64,000 bases of DNA from Bog-159 sp050008575 (lineage in GTDB: Bacteria > Acidobacteriota > Terriglobia > Bryobacterales > Bryobacteraceae): assembly GCA_050008575.1 (NCBI GenBank), contig JBEKMJ010000009.1:1-64000 (forward strand), written 5' to 3'. How positions within the stretch are numbered: position 1 is the first letter of the stretch; each line of letters starts with the position of its first letter. The notes beneath the pieces are model-generated. The model did no database searches. It saw only the letters and a program-made list of their open reading frames with translations, and had not been told where the DNA came from. The position numbers were made by a program, and so were the translations under genes. This document shows positions 42,046 to 50,609 of the stretch, piece after piece.

Positions 42046-43149
42046 CTACGAAACATCCGCCAGAGCATACCCGGTGCTGCGCCCACGTTCGGTGCCGCGC
42101 AGGAGAACGCCACGTTCGACCAGCGCCAGGATGTCGCGCAGGGCGGTGTCCTGGGAACACTTGGCGAGTTTCGCATATTTCGATGTGGTGAGCTTGCCCT
42201 CGAAGCCCTCCAGCAGGCGGTTCAGGACCGGGCGCTGGCGTTCGTTGATGGGGACGCCGGCAATCGATTCCCAGAAGCGCGCTTTGTAGAGGACCGCGGC
42301 GAGTGTGGTCTGGGCGCCATCGATGGCGCGTCCCAGGCACGCGAGAAACCAGTCCATCCAGGGCGTGATATCCATAATGCCCTTTTGCGTCCGTTCCAGG
42401 ATGTCATAGTAGGAGGCGCGCTCCTGCCGGATCTGGGCCGACATGCTGTAGAAGCGTTGGGGGCTGTTTTCCGAACGTGCCAGGGACATATCGGCGACGG
42501 CGCGTCCGATACGGCCGTTGCCGTCGTCGAACGGATGGATGGTCACGAACCAGAGATGCGCCTGCGCGGCTTTCAGCACGGGGTCGAGGACCGCCGTTTT
42601 GTTGAACCAGTCCAGAAATTTTCGCATTTCCCGGCCAAGCCGCTTTGCGGGGGGCGCTTCGTAATGCACATGCTCCCTGCCGATGGGACCCGAAACCACC
42701 CGCATCGGGCTGGTGCGGTCGTCGCGCCATGCGCCCGCCGTGATCCTGGTGAGGCCGCTGCGGCCCGTGGGAAACAGGGCTGCATGCCAGCCAAACAATC
42801 TTTCGGCGGTGAGCGGGTGATCATAGTGGCGGGTAGCGTCGAGCATCATTTCCACCACGCCATCGACGGCCCGGTCCGCGGGCTTGAGCGCGCCGATGTC
42901 GATACCCAGGCGGCGGGCGATGGAGGAGCGGACTTGGTCCGCGTCCAGTTTTTCGCCTTCGATTTCGGTACTTTTGAGCACATCTTCGGCCAGTGTGCGG
43001 AGGACGGCCTCCTGGCGGAGCTCAAAACCGAGCGCTTCCATGTGGCCGATCATGCGGCCCTGCCGGTAGCGGATGTTGGCGAGAGGTTGGGCGAGGCGCT
43101 CCTGGTCCCAGTGGAAGTGGGGCCAGTCTTTGAGTTCGTGGATATACAT
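42046..43149 (-). CDS. Fic family protein (class II AMPylase) with DUF4172 and winged helix
   Basis: A 367-residue Fic protein. The N-terminal DUF4172 segment (HELKDWPHFHWDQERL) is followed by the inhibitory helix motif STEIEGE (residues 60-66), which places it in class II. The catalytic motif is HPFDDGNGRIGR (histidine near 208). The last 70 residues form a winged helix (KYAKLAKCSQDTALRDILALVERGVL). Such proteins AMPylate targets and can regulate their own promoter; a palindrome pair surrounds its promoter. Confidence 0.92.
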   Translation of the reverse strand: MYIHELKDWPHFHWDQERLAQPLANIRYRQGRMIGHMEALGFELRQEAVLRTLAEDVLKSTEIEGEKLDADQVRSSIARRLGIDIGALKPADRAVDGVVEMMLDATRHYDHPLTAERLFGWHAALFPTGRSGLTRITAGAWRDDRTSPMRVVSGPIGREHVHYEAPPAKRLGREMRKFLDWFNKTAVLDPVLKAAQAHLWFVTIHPFDDGNGRIGRAVADMSLARSENSPQRFYSMSAQIRQERASYYDILERTQKGIMDITPWMDWFLACLGRAIDGAQTTLAAVLYKARFWESIAGVPINERQRPVLNRLLEGFEGKLTTSKYAKLAKCSQDTALRDILALVERGVLLRGTERGRSTGYALADVS

Positions 43150-43246
43150 TCTCCGCAGCCTATGCGGAGATTATAGCAATTATTCGCCGCGAAAGGCAAG
43201 GTAATCACCGCATAATATGCGGTGATTAGGGCGGCTAATCACCGCA
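43150..43246 (-). promoter_or_regulatory. Promoter and palindromic operators of the Fic gene
   Basis: On the minus strand TTGCCT (43199-43194), an 18-base spacer and a perfect TATAAT (43175-43170) form a promoter. One palindrome (arms TCTCCGCA / TGCGGAGA, 43150-43170) lies between the -10 and the ATG. A second, with perfect 12-base arms AATCACCGCATA / TATGCGGTGATT (43203-43227), lies just upstream of the -35. Both share the core CCGCA...TATGCGG. A third half site AATCACCGCA is at 43237-43246. Confidence 0.65.
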
Positions 43247-44143
43247 AGGCTGGGCGGCATCGGGCGAAAAACCATGTGCCGGCATGAGTGCCGACGCGGC
43301 CCGTACGAGCGCGTGCGCCGCATCTGGTTTTCGCCGCCGCTCGGCGCGGCACAGGCGGCAGATGCGGCAGTAAGTGATCTTGGCGCCGGCAGGCGTGCGG
43401 CGCGTGCGCACGTGAAAGAACTCGCGCGCGGCGTACCACGGCTCCGCGCAGGACTCGCACACGCGCACCGGCGGACAATCGGGGCGTTGAGCCAGTTGCC
43501 GCCGGAGTCTCTCCCAAGCCAATCTCTTGCGCTCGCGCCACTGCTGCCATCGCTCGCGGGTGCGCGCAACGAAGGCCGCGGCGCGTTTGCGCTGCTGGCG
43601 GCGGAAATCGTCGGAGGAGCGCGCCTCCCGCCAAGATAGCCGGATGCCCAGCCTGCGCCGGTATGCGGTAACGGTCTTCTGCGCGAGTCCCCACTGCCGC
43701 GCGATCGCCGCGCTGGGCAGCATGCGTCCTTCGCCGAGCAGGAAGCGCTGGAATTCTTCGCGCCGCCGCGCATCGAACCGGCAGGCCTGGCGGGCGCGTT
43801 CCTTGATCGCGGGATCGCCCAGGCCGTGCCGCCCCATCATCTTGCCGATGGAGTCCTTAGTGCGCCCGGGCAGCAAGCCCATTTGCGCGATGAACGACGC
43901 GCTGAAGCCATAATCCTGCGTGAAGGCGGTGAGTCTCTTGAGTTCGGGAAAGGTCCAGGGCCGCACTTCGCGGCCGGCGAAGGAGCCGTTCAGAACACCG
44001 GCGCGCTGCAGTCTCTTGCGCTGGTTGTTGATGGCCGCGCGCGTCTTGCCGGGGATATCGATCTCCGGCAGCGGCTTAGCCAGATGGACGATTTGATCCA
44101 CCAGCGATTCTATTTCCGGTTTGGTCCAGCGGTTTCCAGGCAT
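43235..44143 (-). CDS. Probable DNA-binding protein with helix-turn-helix and zinc ribbon
   Basis: A 302-residue protein not recognised as a named family. The N-terminus RWTKPEIESLVDQIVHLAKPLPEI looks Myb/SANT-like. A helix-turn-helix is likely at MLPSAAIARQWGLAQKTVTAYRRRLGI (about residue 155). A very basic Arg/Trp helix (ERWQQWRERKRLAWERLRRQL) leads into a zinc ribbon with CESC ... CRICRLC. The ATG at 44143 follows GGAGG. It is upstream of the fic gene on the same strand, with the fic operators between them. Confidence 0.7.
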   Translation of the reverse strand: MPGNRWTKPEIESLVDQIVHLAKPLPEIDIPGKTRAAINNQRKRLQRAGVLNGSFAGREVRPWTFPELKRLTAFTQDYGFSASFIAQMGLLPGRTKDSIGKMMGRHGLGDPAIKERARQACRFDARRREEFQRFLLGEGRMLPSAAIARQWGLAQKTVTAYRRRLGIRLSWREARSSDDFRRQQRKRAAAFVARTRERWQQWRERKRLAWERLRRQLAQRPDCPPVRVCESCAEPWYAAREFFHVRTRRTPAGAKITYCRICRLCRAERRRKPDAAHALVRAASALMPAHGFSPDAAQPCGD

Positions 44144-44202
44144 CCCACTGCCTCCAGAATACGGTGGAAGCGCGCGGATGGCTATACAGGCTGGCGGGTA
44201 TT

Positions 44203-45498
44203 TTAGGCTGGCGTCCCCACCAGCCCGGAGGGCACCGGCGCGGCCACGGGCGTGACCAGGTTGCCAGTGGAATCGAATTCGATGTCGCGCGCGGTGGAGA
44301 CGATTTCGAGCATGGGGTTGCGCTCGATCGCCGGGCGCAGGTTTTCGCTCATCGCGATTTGCGAAAGCTCCAGGGTGTTGCGGATCCACCCGATGGTCAC
44401 TTCGCGCACATCGAACTTGCCGACCGTGGGCGCGATGGCTCCCAGACATTCGCGGTCGGTAGGAAAGTGCACCGGCGTACGAATGGCGGAAGGCGTCGAG
44501 GCGGTCAGGGAATTGACGCGCGTGGGCACCCAGTCGATGCGATTGACCAGGCGGTCTGTGGTGATATCGGCCATACCTATGCCGACCGCATTGTTGTAGG
44601 TGAGGTCGCTGAGGTCGCGCACGAAGATGCGCTCGATGCGCGGCGTATCCGGCCAGGGATTGTAATCGCCCAGCACGCTGCGGTTCACCACCTTGCTGTC
44701 CATGCCGGCGCCGCTGACGTTCTTGCCGATCTCGTCGAGGATCAGGAGATCGAGGTCCATGGGGATGCGGCCCATCCAGGATTTGGCGAGCGCCAGCAAT
44801 TCTTCTTCGCGCCGCTCCATGCCATCGGCCGGCACGGCTTCCAGCTTGGCCGTATTGTGATTGGCGTCCTCCAGAATAGCCAGGCCGCCCAGGATCTTGC
44901 CGGATTCGAGCACCGTGCGGCCGATGGAGCGGATGGCGTTTTCAAGACCCAGCTTGTAGGCGTAGGTGTGATAGTGCTGCGCGCCGGCGAACTTGCCGAG
45001 GCCGATGGCGATCATCTTGAAGAGGCCGCTTTCGATCTTGCCCATGAAGTCGGTGTGCCACTTCACGCGGCCGACCGGCAGGACGCCATCGCTTTCGTAG
45101 GCGTTGCGGTCCATGTAGGTCTGGATGCCCTCCGGCGTTTTGCCGAGCGGCACCACGTCGAGCGAACTACGCACCGGGCAGCCGATGGTCTGTTCGATGA
45201 TGCCGTAGTGCGCCAGTACGTCGGCTTGGCCTTCGGCGGTGGCCGCGCCATGACTGCCCATGGCTGGGAAGACGAAGGGATGCATGCCCTGCGATTTCCA
45301 ATATTGGGCGGCGGCGCGGGTGATGGTGGCGATGTTCGCGATGCCGCGGCTGCCTACGCCGAGGGCCACGCTGGAGCCCGGCTTGAGGCGCGCGGCGAAT
45401 CCGGAGCGGTGAAGCTGACTTTGGACCTCGGCGGCCACATCGGGAATGCGGCGGTCGGGGAAGTGCTGACGGACCAGGAAAAGGCGGGGAAATTCCAT
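44203..45498 (-). CDS. LarA/DUF2088-like lactate racemase domain protein
   Basis: A 431-residue protein. GSSVALGVGSRGIANI and FVFPAMGSHGAATAEGQ form the N-terminal Rossmann-like part of the lactate racemase (LarA, DUF2088) superfamily, and VKWHTDFMGKIESG plus GAQHYHTYAY hold the histidines. LarA itself needs a nickel pincer cofactor made by LarBCE, and none of those genes is here, so a different reaction is possible. ATG at 45498 starts the conserved region. Confidence 0.7.
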   Translation of the reverse strand: MEFPRLFLVRQHFPDRRIPDVAAEVQSQLHRSGFAARLKPGSSVALGVGSRGIANIATITRAAAQYWKSQGMHPFVFPAMGSHGAATAEGQADVLAHYGIIEQTIGCPVRSSLDVVPLGKTPEGIQTYMDRNAYESDGVLPVGRVKWHTDFMGKIESGLFKMIAIGLGKFAGAQHYHTYAYKLGLENAIRSIGRTVLESGKILGGLAILEDANHNTAKLEAVPADGMERREEELLALAKSWMGRIPMDLDLLILDEIGKNVSGAGMDSKVVNRSVLGDYNPWPDTPRIERIFVRDLSDLTYNNAVGIGMADITTDRLVNRIDWVPTRVNSLTASTPSAIRTPVHFPTDRECLGAIAPTVGKFDVREVTIGWIRNTLELSQIAMSENLRPAIERNPMLEIVSTARDIEFDSTGNLVTPVAAPVPSGLVGTPA

Positions 45499-45678
45499 GA
45501 TTTCATGGTAGCAAAACGTTTTCCGGCCTGGCGCTTCTGGAGCGAGCCGCTCCCCGGTTGGGCAGTAGCGAAGCATTTCGCAGTTTTGCGGGGGCAGGCG
45601 CGCCGCCAGGCGGCTCGAGGCACATCGCCAAGCGCCTCTCCCGCATAAGAACATGGTCCGCACGATGGCAGGTCCAAT

Positions 45679-45759
45679 TGAACGCGTTCAGAATGTGCTT
45701 GACAGGCTGCCGATTTGACCTTAATCTGGAATTGAACACGTTCAAGTTGAACGCGTTCA
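45679..45759 (+). promoter_or_regulatory. Promoter with three TGAACGCGTTCA operators for the TetR operon
   Basis: TGAACGCGTTCA occurs at 45679-45690 and 45748-45759, and TGAACACGTTCA at 45733-45744. All are 12-base palindromes apart from one base in the middle copy. Between the first and second lies TTGACA (45699-45704), 17 bases, TAATCT (45722-45727). The arrangement is that of a TetR-type repressor acting on its own operon. Confidence 0.75.
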
Positions 45760-45773
45760 GAAAGGAAGGAAGG

Positions 45774-46193
45774 ATGTATATCGTGATGTCGTATTCCATT
45801 TACCTGGCGATCGGCCTGGCGCTGACCGTTTGGGTGGCCCGCACATTGGAGCGCAACGGGCGGGTTTTTCTGGTGGACGCTTTTCAGGGCAACGCGGAAT
45901 TGGCGGACTCGGTGAACCGGCTGCTGGTAGTGGGTTTCTACCTGATCAACGTGGGTTATGTGACGTTGGCTTTAAGCGCCTCGGGCAATCTGGGAAGCGC
46001 GCGCGCGGCCATGGAACTGGTTTCGGATAAAATTGGCGTGGTGCTGCTGGTACTGGGGCTCATGCACTTCTTCAACTTGTACGTCTTCCACCGGCTGCGC
46101 AAGCGGGGCAACGAGCGTTCGGAGCGGGCGCGGGCGCGCGGGGCAGGCGGTTGGAGTCCGGAGAGCGCGCCACTGGGCAAGGTGCTCGAATAA
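45774..46193 (+). CDS. Small integral membrane protein cotranscribed with TetR
   Basis: A 139-residue protein with three membrane segments (about residues 5-20, 45-68 and 82-105) and a basic C-terminal tail (HRLRKRGNERSERARARG). I do not recognise a family. It is the first gene after the TetR-type operators and ends in TAATG overlap with the regulator gene, so it is probably the regulated product. GGAAGGAAGG gives a strong ribosome site. Confidence 0.75.
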   Translation: MYIVMSYSIYLAIGLALTVWVARTLERNGRVFLVDAFQGNAELADSVNRLLVVGFYLINVGYVTLALSASGNLGSARAAMELVSDKIGVVLLVLGLMHFFNLYVFHRLRKRGNERSERARARGAGGWSPESAPLGKVLE

Positions 46194-46852
46194 TGCACGC
46201 CAAGAGCGCGGAGACGCGCGCGCGGATTCTGGACGCCGCCATGGAACTGTTCCGGCGGCAGGGATTCGAGGAAACCACCATGCGCGAGATCGCCGCGGAA
46301 GCGGGCGTGGCGACCGGGGCCGCGTATTACTACTTCGAGTCGAAGGACGCCATCGCGCTGGCGTTCTACGACCAGTCCCAGCAGGAACTCGAGCCGCTGA
46401 TCGAACGGGCGCTGACAGGCGGGAAGCATTTGAAAGACCGGCTCGGGGCGCTGCTGGAGGCCAAGCTGAACTACTTCGAGCCGAACCGGCGCCTGTTGGG
46501 ATCGCTGGCGGCGCACGCGGACCCGGAGCACCCGCTGTCGCCCTTCAGCGCACGGACGCGCGCGATCCGGGAGCGGGATGTGGCATCCTTCGCGGGGGCA
46601 CTGGAGGCGAGCGGCGTCCGCGTGGCGCGCGATCTGGAGCCGCATCTTCCGCGGATTTTGTGGATGTACCAGATGGGGTTGATTCTGTTTTGGATCTACG
46701 ACCGGTCGCCGGGGCAGGCGCGCACGCGCGCGCTGATCCGGAAGAGCGCGGCGATGGTGGAGCGGCTCGTCAAGCTGGCGGCGTTCCCGCCGATGCGTCC
46801 CGTCGGGCGCATGGTGGTGGACCTGATGCACACCGTGATGGAGGAATCGTGA
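46193..46852 (+). CDS. TetR/AcrR family transcriptional regulator
   Basis: A 219-residue repressor. The N-terminal helix-turn-helix is TRARILDAAMELFRRQGFEETTMREIAAEAGVATGAAYYYFESKDAI (described in pieces: helix 1 ARILDAAMELF, recognition region VATGAAYYYF). The C-terminal ligand domain (about 60-219) is helical with YQMGLILFWIYDRSPGQ. It lies downstream of the membrane protein and most likely binds the three palindromes at 45679-45759. The 286 bases after it show no gene that I can support. Confidence 0.92.
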   Translation: MHAKSAETRARILDAAMELFRRQGFEETTMREIAAEAGVATGAAYYYFESKDAIALAFYDQSQQELEPLIERALTGGKHLKDRLGALLEAKLNYFEPNRRLLGSLAAHADPEHPLSPFSARTRAIRERDVASFAGALEASGVRVARDLEPHLPRILWMYQMGLILFWIYDRSPGQARTRALIRKSAAMVERLVKLAAFPPMRPVGRMVVDLMHTVMEES

Positions 46853-47138
46853 AGATTCCGAATCCAGGCGGCAGCGGGCAGGTGGGACAAGTGCCGCGGC
46901 GCATTTCCACGGCGCGGGCCGCGCGGTGATTCCAATATGGCGGAATTCCAGCGCCGGGAACGGCCCTAAAAAGTGGAATCTGCGCCAGCGAGGTGGCCCC
47001 AGGGGTGGGGACACGGCACGCAATAGTGCGTGCGCCACGAGCGCGCGAAATCGCCGCGAGATCTTGGAATCCCGCATCCGTGCGACCGAGGCGGTGGGCC
47101 GCGCCATTGCGGCGGCGGCGCGTCCGCCAGCGGTCCGG

Positions 47139-47681
47139 ATGAACGCCGGCACGGCCACGATTTACCGGCACGCGCTGGACAGGGCCATGGACGAAGCCAC
47201 GGGCGAACTGGGCCGGACGGAACCGTTCGCGCCGGCGACGCGGCGATTCAGTATCGAAGTAGCACGCGTTGGGAGCGGGCTTTTCTTCGCGGCCGCCACG
47301 CCGCACCCGCGCAAGATCGCCCTGCGTAGCGCCATGACCATGCGTCCGGGCACAGGCGGCATCTTCGATACCTTGCTGGGGCTGGTACGCGCCTGTGTGG
47401 CCAGAGCGGCCGCGTCGGGCGAACAGTTCGTCTCGTGGATTCATTATCCGGACTTCATTCGCGCAATCGAATACGCGATCGGGCATTCGGAGTGGGCTGG
47501 TAAGGCGGGCGCGCTGAAGAATACTAGCGCGCGAACCTTACATACTCATCCGGCATTGGGATACCGAATCGCTCGCACAGCGCCCGCACATCGCGAAAAT
47601 CGTTCTCGTCGAGTTCGTAACCCGTATGGAACTTCACCAGCCACGCTGGGGAGATACACCGGACCGGATAACCGCCGATGA
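47139..47681 (+). CDS. Hypothetical protein, doubtful boundaries
   Basis: From ATG 47139 the frame has the high third-position GC of neighbouring genes up to about 47515, encoding TATIYRHALDRAMDEATGEL, RFSIEVARVGSGLFFAAATP, GGIFDTLLGLVRACVARA and FVSWIHYPDFIRAIEYAIGHS. After that, codon use deteriorates and the frame runs into the convergent nucleotidyltransferase gene. It looks like a real gene whose 3' end has been lost or shifted. The frame is also open upstream to 46926. I do not recognise a family. Confidence 0.4.
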   Translation: MNAGTATIYRHALDRAMDEATGELGRTEPFAPATRRFSIEVARVGSGLFFAAATPHPRKIALRSAMTMRPGTGGIFDTLLGLVRACVARAAASGEQFVSWIHYPDFIRAIEYAIGHSEWAGKAGALKNTSARTLHTHPALGYRIARTAPAHRENRSRRVRNPYGTSPATLGRYTGPDNRR

Positions 47682-48024
47682 AGCCCTTCCCGGTGAAATG
47701 TTCGCTAATATAGGGCACGCCATACACGTTGTTGCCGTCGTCATCCAGGGTGTAGGAATGCACATCGATCCTGCGCCCGCGGGCGTCGGCGAGGACAAAG
47801 TTGCACTCCCATGTATCGTCGCGCGGCCAGTCATGGTAGCCGCGCGCGGCGAGGAGTTCGCGCAATCGCGGCACGTGGTGGTGCGGCACGGCGATGTCGA
47901 GGTCGTCATGGGGCCGCGTCTCGACTCCCAGCAGCGCGTCCACCGCCCAGCCGCCATCGACGTAGACTTCCAGGCCGCGCTGTTCCAGAAACTCAACGAG
48001 CTGGGCGGCATCGCGGGCATGCAT
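47524..48024 (-). CDS. Nucleotidyltransferase, lincosamide-adenylyltransferase (Lnu)-like
   Basis: A 166-residue Pol beta-fold nucleotidyltransferase with the motif VDGGWAVDALLG and the metal aspartates in RPHDDLDIAVPH. The rest (RRIDVHSYTLDDDGNN, EHFTGKGFIGGYPVRCISP, FHTGYELDENDFRDV) resembles LnuA-type enzymes, which adenylylate lincosamides. Many chromosomal relatives are uncharacterised, so resistance is not implied. ATG at 48024 was preferred because upstream codons run through a hairpin repeat. Confidence 0.8.
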   Translation of the reverse strand: MHARDAAQLVEFLEQRGLEVYVDGGWAVDALLGVETRPHDDLDIAVPHHHVPRLRELLAARGYHDWPRDDTWECNFVLADARGRRIDVHSYTLDDDGNNVYGVPYISEHFTGKGFIGGYPVRCISPAWLVKFHTGYELDENDFRDVRALCERFGIPMPDEYVRFAR

Positions 48025-48036
48025 GGGTCTTCCACT

Positions 48037-48062
48037 GGGGCAGGCCGGGAGCCCTGCCCTAC
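48037..48062. repeat. Degenerate hairpin cassette
   Basis: GGGGCAGG and CCCTGCCC arms around CCGGGAG lie between the nucleotidyltransferase start and the phosphoesterase stop. It is an eroded member of the dispersed family. Confidence 0.45.
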
Positions 48063-49273
48063 ACCAACTCGTACACGGTGATCTCCGGCGGCGCGCCAAT
48101 GCGCATGGGCACGCCGATGGTGCCAATACCGCGGTTCACGTAAAGCCGCCCGCCCGGCTTTTGGAACCAGCCCGACACGTAGGGCGTCACCAAGCGGCAG
48201 GGGGCAATCTCGGGACTCACGAATTCGAGCGCCACCTGGCCGCCGTGCGTATGTCCCGCCAGGCTCAGATCGATGCGCATCTCGGCGGCGCGATCGAAGG
48301 TGTCTGGGTTATGGCTCATCAGAATGTTTACCGTGTCCGCCGCCACCAGGCTCTCGACGCCTTCGAGATAGCGCCGCACAAACTTCTCGCTGCCGGGCAC
48401 CATGTGCCGGCTGGTCTCGAAATCGACTCCGATCAGGTTGAACGATTCCCCGTGCGTGGAGACCGCCACGTTTTCCCGGCGCAGGATTCCGATTCCCACT
48501 TGCCGCAGCATCCGCGTGATGGAATCCTCGGTGTGCGACCACGCCTCGTGGTTTCCCAGGCAGCCGAAGATGCCGTAAGGCGCATGCAGTCCGGCGACCG
48601 CTTTTACCACCGCGCGCTGCGTGGACGGGTCCCAAGTAACGAAATCTCCGGTCAACGCGATCAGGTCCGGCTTCAGTTCGTTAGTGATGCGCACCCACTT
48701 GCGAATTTCGTCCTCGGGCATGAACGGGCCGATATGTATGTCGGAAAGCTGCGCGATGCGGAAGCCGGTGAAGGCTTTCGGAAGGCGCACCAGGTGGACG
48801 CGCTGCTGCGAAATCTGCAGATTCAGACGGCCGTACAGCAAGCCATACGCGCCGGCCACAAAGGGCGCGGCGATCGCGGCGGTGGCGCTCCGCTCCAGGA
48901 ATTGCCGCCGGGCAGGCGAAGCGAGGGCGCTGGTCGAGCGCGCCACGCGGCGGACCGGCCACAACAGCATGGCGAGCAGAAACGCCACCAGCGAACAAAC
49001 CACCCACCAGGCGAACGGCGCCGATATCAAGGCGTCGTACCAGGTCAGGCGCGTGGGGCTCGCGTGCCGCCCAAACTTGAAGTTGATAAGGAATAGCGCG
49101 AGATAGACCGCCAAGCCCGCGGCCGTCAGCAGGATGCGCGACCGCCTGGTTTTCGCGAGCCTGTTTACCAGGGCGCGCGCCTGTACATACCAGTAGATCT
49201 GGCTGCCCGCGAAGACGGCGACGACGATGCCGAAAATGAGCCGGAAAGACATCCAACCCTCTTTGACCGCCAT
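48059..49273 (-). CDS. Membrane-anchored metallophosphoesterase (YkuE-like)
   Basis: A 404-residue calcineurin-like phosphoesterase. About four membrane helices fill residues 1-150, one of them after an RRQFLERSATAAI segment that resembles a Tat motif. The catalytic domain has LSDIHIGP, LTGDFVTW, LGNHEAW, LMSHNPD and LAGHTHGGQ, all the metal ligands of the family. YkuE-type enzymes act outside the membrane on lipid or cell-wall substrates. The start may be GTG/ATG 49273 or ATG 49252. Confidence 0.88.
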   Translation of the reverse strand: MAVKEGWMSFRLIFGIVVAVFAGSQIYWYVQARALVNRLAKTRRSRILLTAAGLAVYLALFLINFKFGRHASPTRLTWYDALISAPFAWWVVCSLVAFLLAMLLWPVRRVARSTSALASPARRQFLERSATAAIAAPFVAGAYGLLYGRLNLQISQQRVHLVRLPKAFTGFRIAQLSDIHIGPFMPEDEIRKWVRITNELKPDLIALTGDFVTWDPSTQRAVVKAVAGLHAPYGIFGCLGNHEAWSHTEDSITRMLRQVGIGILRRENVAVSTHGESFNLIGVDFETSRHMVPGSEKFVRRYLEGVESLVAADTVNILMSHNPDTFDRAAEMRIDLSLAGHTHGGQVALEFVSPEIAPCRLVTPYVSGWFQKPGGRLYVNRGIGTIGVPMRIGAPPEITVYELV

Positions 49274-49389
49274 TATCCCATAGGCGGCTGGACGGTACTC
49301 GCGATACCAGTTTTAGGCTGGTTGCATGCACAGGTATTTTTTAGGGCTGTTATGGTGCGCGCGTGCCGAGGGCGGAGGGCGGGGCGATG

Positions 49390-50586
49390 TTACTGGCGCG
49401 GCGAAGAGCGGGGCCTGGAGGACCCGCGCAGACCTGGAGGTCCGCCCCACTCGGCGACAGGGACCAGCCGGCCCTCGCGCAGCAAGTAGTCTGCGCCGCG
49501 CCAGCGGATGCTTCTGCGTGCGAAGCTCGCCAGCCAGATGCAGAACGCCAGAGCATCCCACACGGGGATGGCGGACATTTTCCTCCACAGTCCAGTCTGC
49601 TGCAGACCCCATGCCCCGATCATCCACGTCATGGCGCACCGCAGCGCCAGGTAAGCGCCCAGATAGGCGGCGGCCACCGATATCGATGGATGCACCGCGA
49701 TGGCCGCGAGCGACCAGGGCAACCCCTGCGTCAGCAGCAGCCCCAGATGGCCCCACGGACGCATGTGGCGCATCACCACGATCCAGCGCAGGCGCTTGTG
49801 AATCAAGTCGCGCATCGATTGATAATCGGCCACGGCCAGCACCGTGTAACGCAGCAGTTCGACTTCGTGGCGTTCGGCGATCAGCCGTCCGACCAGCAGA
49901 TCGTCGGCCGGACGATTTTCCAGCGACTCGTAACCTCCGAATTCGGCCAGGCGCGCGCGTGTGGTGGCAATAGTCGGCCCCAGGGCGAACTTGACGCCGT
50001 CCAACTGCCAGGCCACTAGGATGCCCGCGTAGAAGTCGGAAAACATGCCCATGGATTGCAGGCTGTCGGCGAAGGTGCGCTCGTCGGCGGGCACGTAGAA
50101 GCAAGTCACGGCACCGACCCTGGGATCGGCCAGCGGCGCGACCACGCTGCGCAAATAGTCCGGTTGGACGCGCACATCGCTGTCGCTCACCACCACGAAT
50201 TCGTAGGCTGCCTCGCCGGCCATGCGCGCCAGTTTGGCCACTTTGTCGTTCGTCGCGATGCGGCCGGAGCCGAACAGCACACGAATCCGGCACTGGGGAA
50301 AATCGCGAATCAATTTCTCAATCACCGGCAGCACCGGGTCTTCGCGTCCATCCACGCAGAAGACAATTTCGTACTCCGGATAATCCTGCCGGCAAAAGCT
50401 GGCGAAATTTTCATAGGCGCCGGGGTCCAGGCCGCGTATCGGCTTCAGGTTGCTCACCGGCGGCGTGAATGGCGCGCCCGGCGGCGCGGGCCGCGGCGCG
50501 CGGCGAAAATACGCCCAGGCGCTGTACAACGCGATCAGATAATAAATGAAGGGGATCGCGGCCACCGCCAGGAAAAGAGCTGTCAC
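49390..50586 (-). CDS. Family 21-type glycosyltransferase (ceramide glucosyltransferase/HpnI-like)
   Basis: A 398-residue membrane glycosyltransferase. It has an N-terminal helix (3-25), GT-A domain motifs IVFCVDGREDP (D1), VVVSDSDVRVQPDYL (D2), ENRPADDLLVGRLI (D3) and the acceptor motif HKRLRWIVVMR. C-terminal helices follow (about 275-345). This set is typical of GT21, which glycosylates ceramide or hopanoid-type lipids; the acceptor here is unknown. The last 17 residues are coded by the hairpin cassette at 49408-49450. Confidence 0.88.
   Translation of the reverse strand: MTALFLAVAAIPFIYYLIALYSAWAYFRRAPRPAPPGAPFTPPVSNLKPIRGLDPGAYENFASFCRQDYPEYEIVFCVDGREDPVLPVIEKLIRDFPQCRIRVLFGSGRIATNDKVAKLARMAGEAAYEFVVVSDSDVRVQPDYLRSVVAPLADPRVGAVTCFYVPADERTFADSLQSMGMFSDFYAGILVAWQLDGVKFALGPTIATTRARLAEFGGYESLENRPADDLLVGRLIAERHEVELLRYTVLAVADYQSMRDLIHKRLRWIVVMRHMRPWGHLGLLLTQGLPWSLAAIAVHPSISVAAAYLGAYLALRCAMTWMIGAWGLQQTGLWRKMSAIPVWDALAFCIWLASFARRSIRWRGADYLLREGRLVPVAEWGGPPGLRGSSRPRSSPRQ
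49408..49450. repeat. Eroded double-hairpin cassette in the 3' end of the glycosyltransferase gene
   Basis: GCGGGGCC / GGACCCGC around TGGA and GCAGACC / GGTCCGC around TGGA, then CCCAC. There is one mismatch in each stem. The layout equals 8624-8666 and 19781-19823. Confidence 0.65.
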
Positions 50587-50609
50587 TAGTCCTATGCTAC
50601 ATTAATGGC

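Noticed and set aside
46770..47486. Long minus-strand frames opposite the TetR and hypothetical genes
   Set aside because: They are Arg/Pro/Ala-rich, lack domain signals, and the plus strand has better codon use; typical antisense openness in GC-rich DNA.
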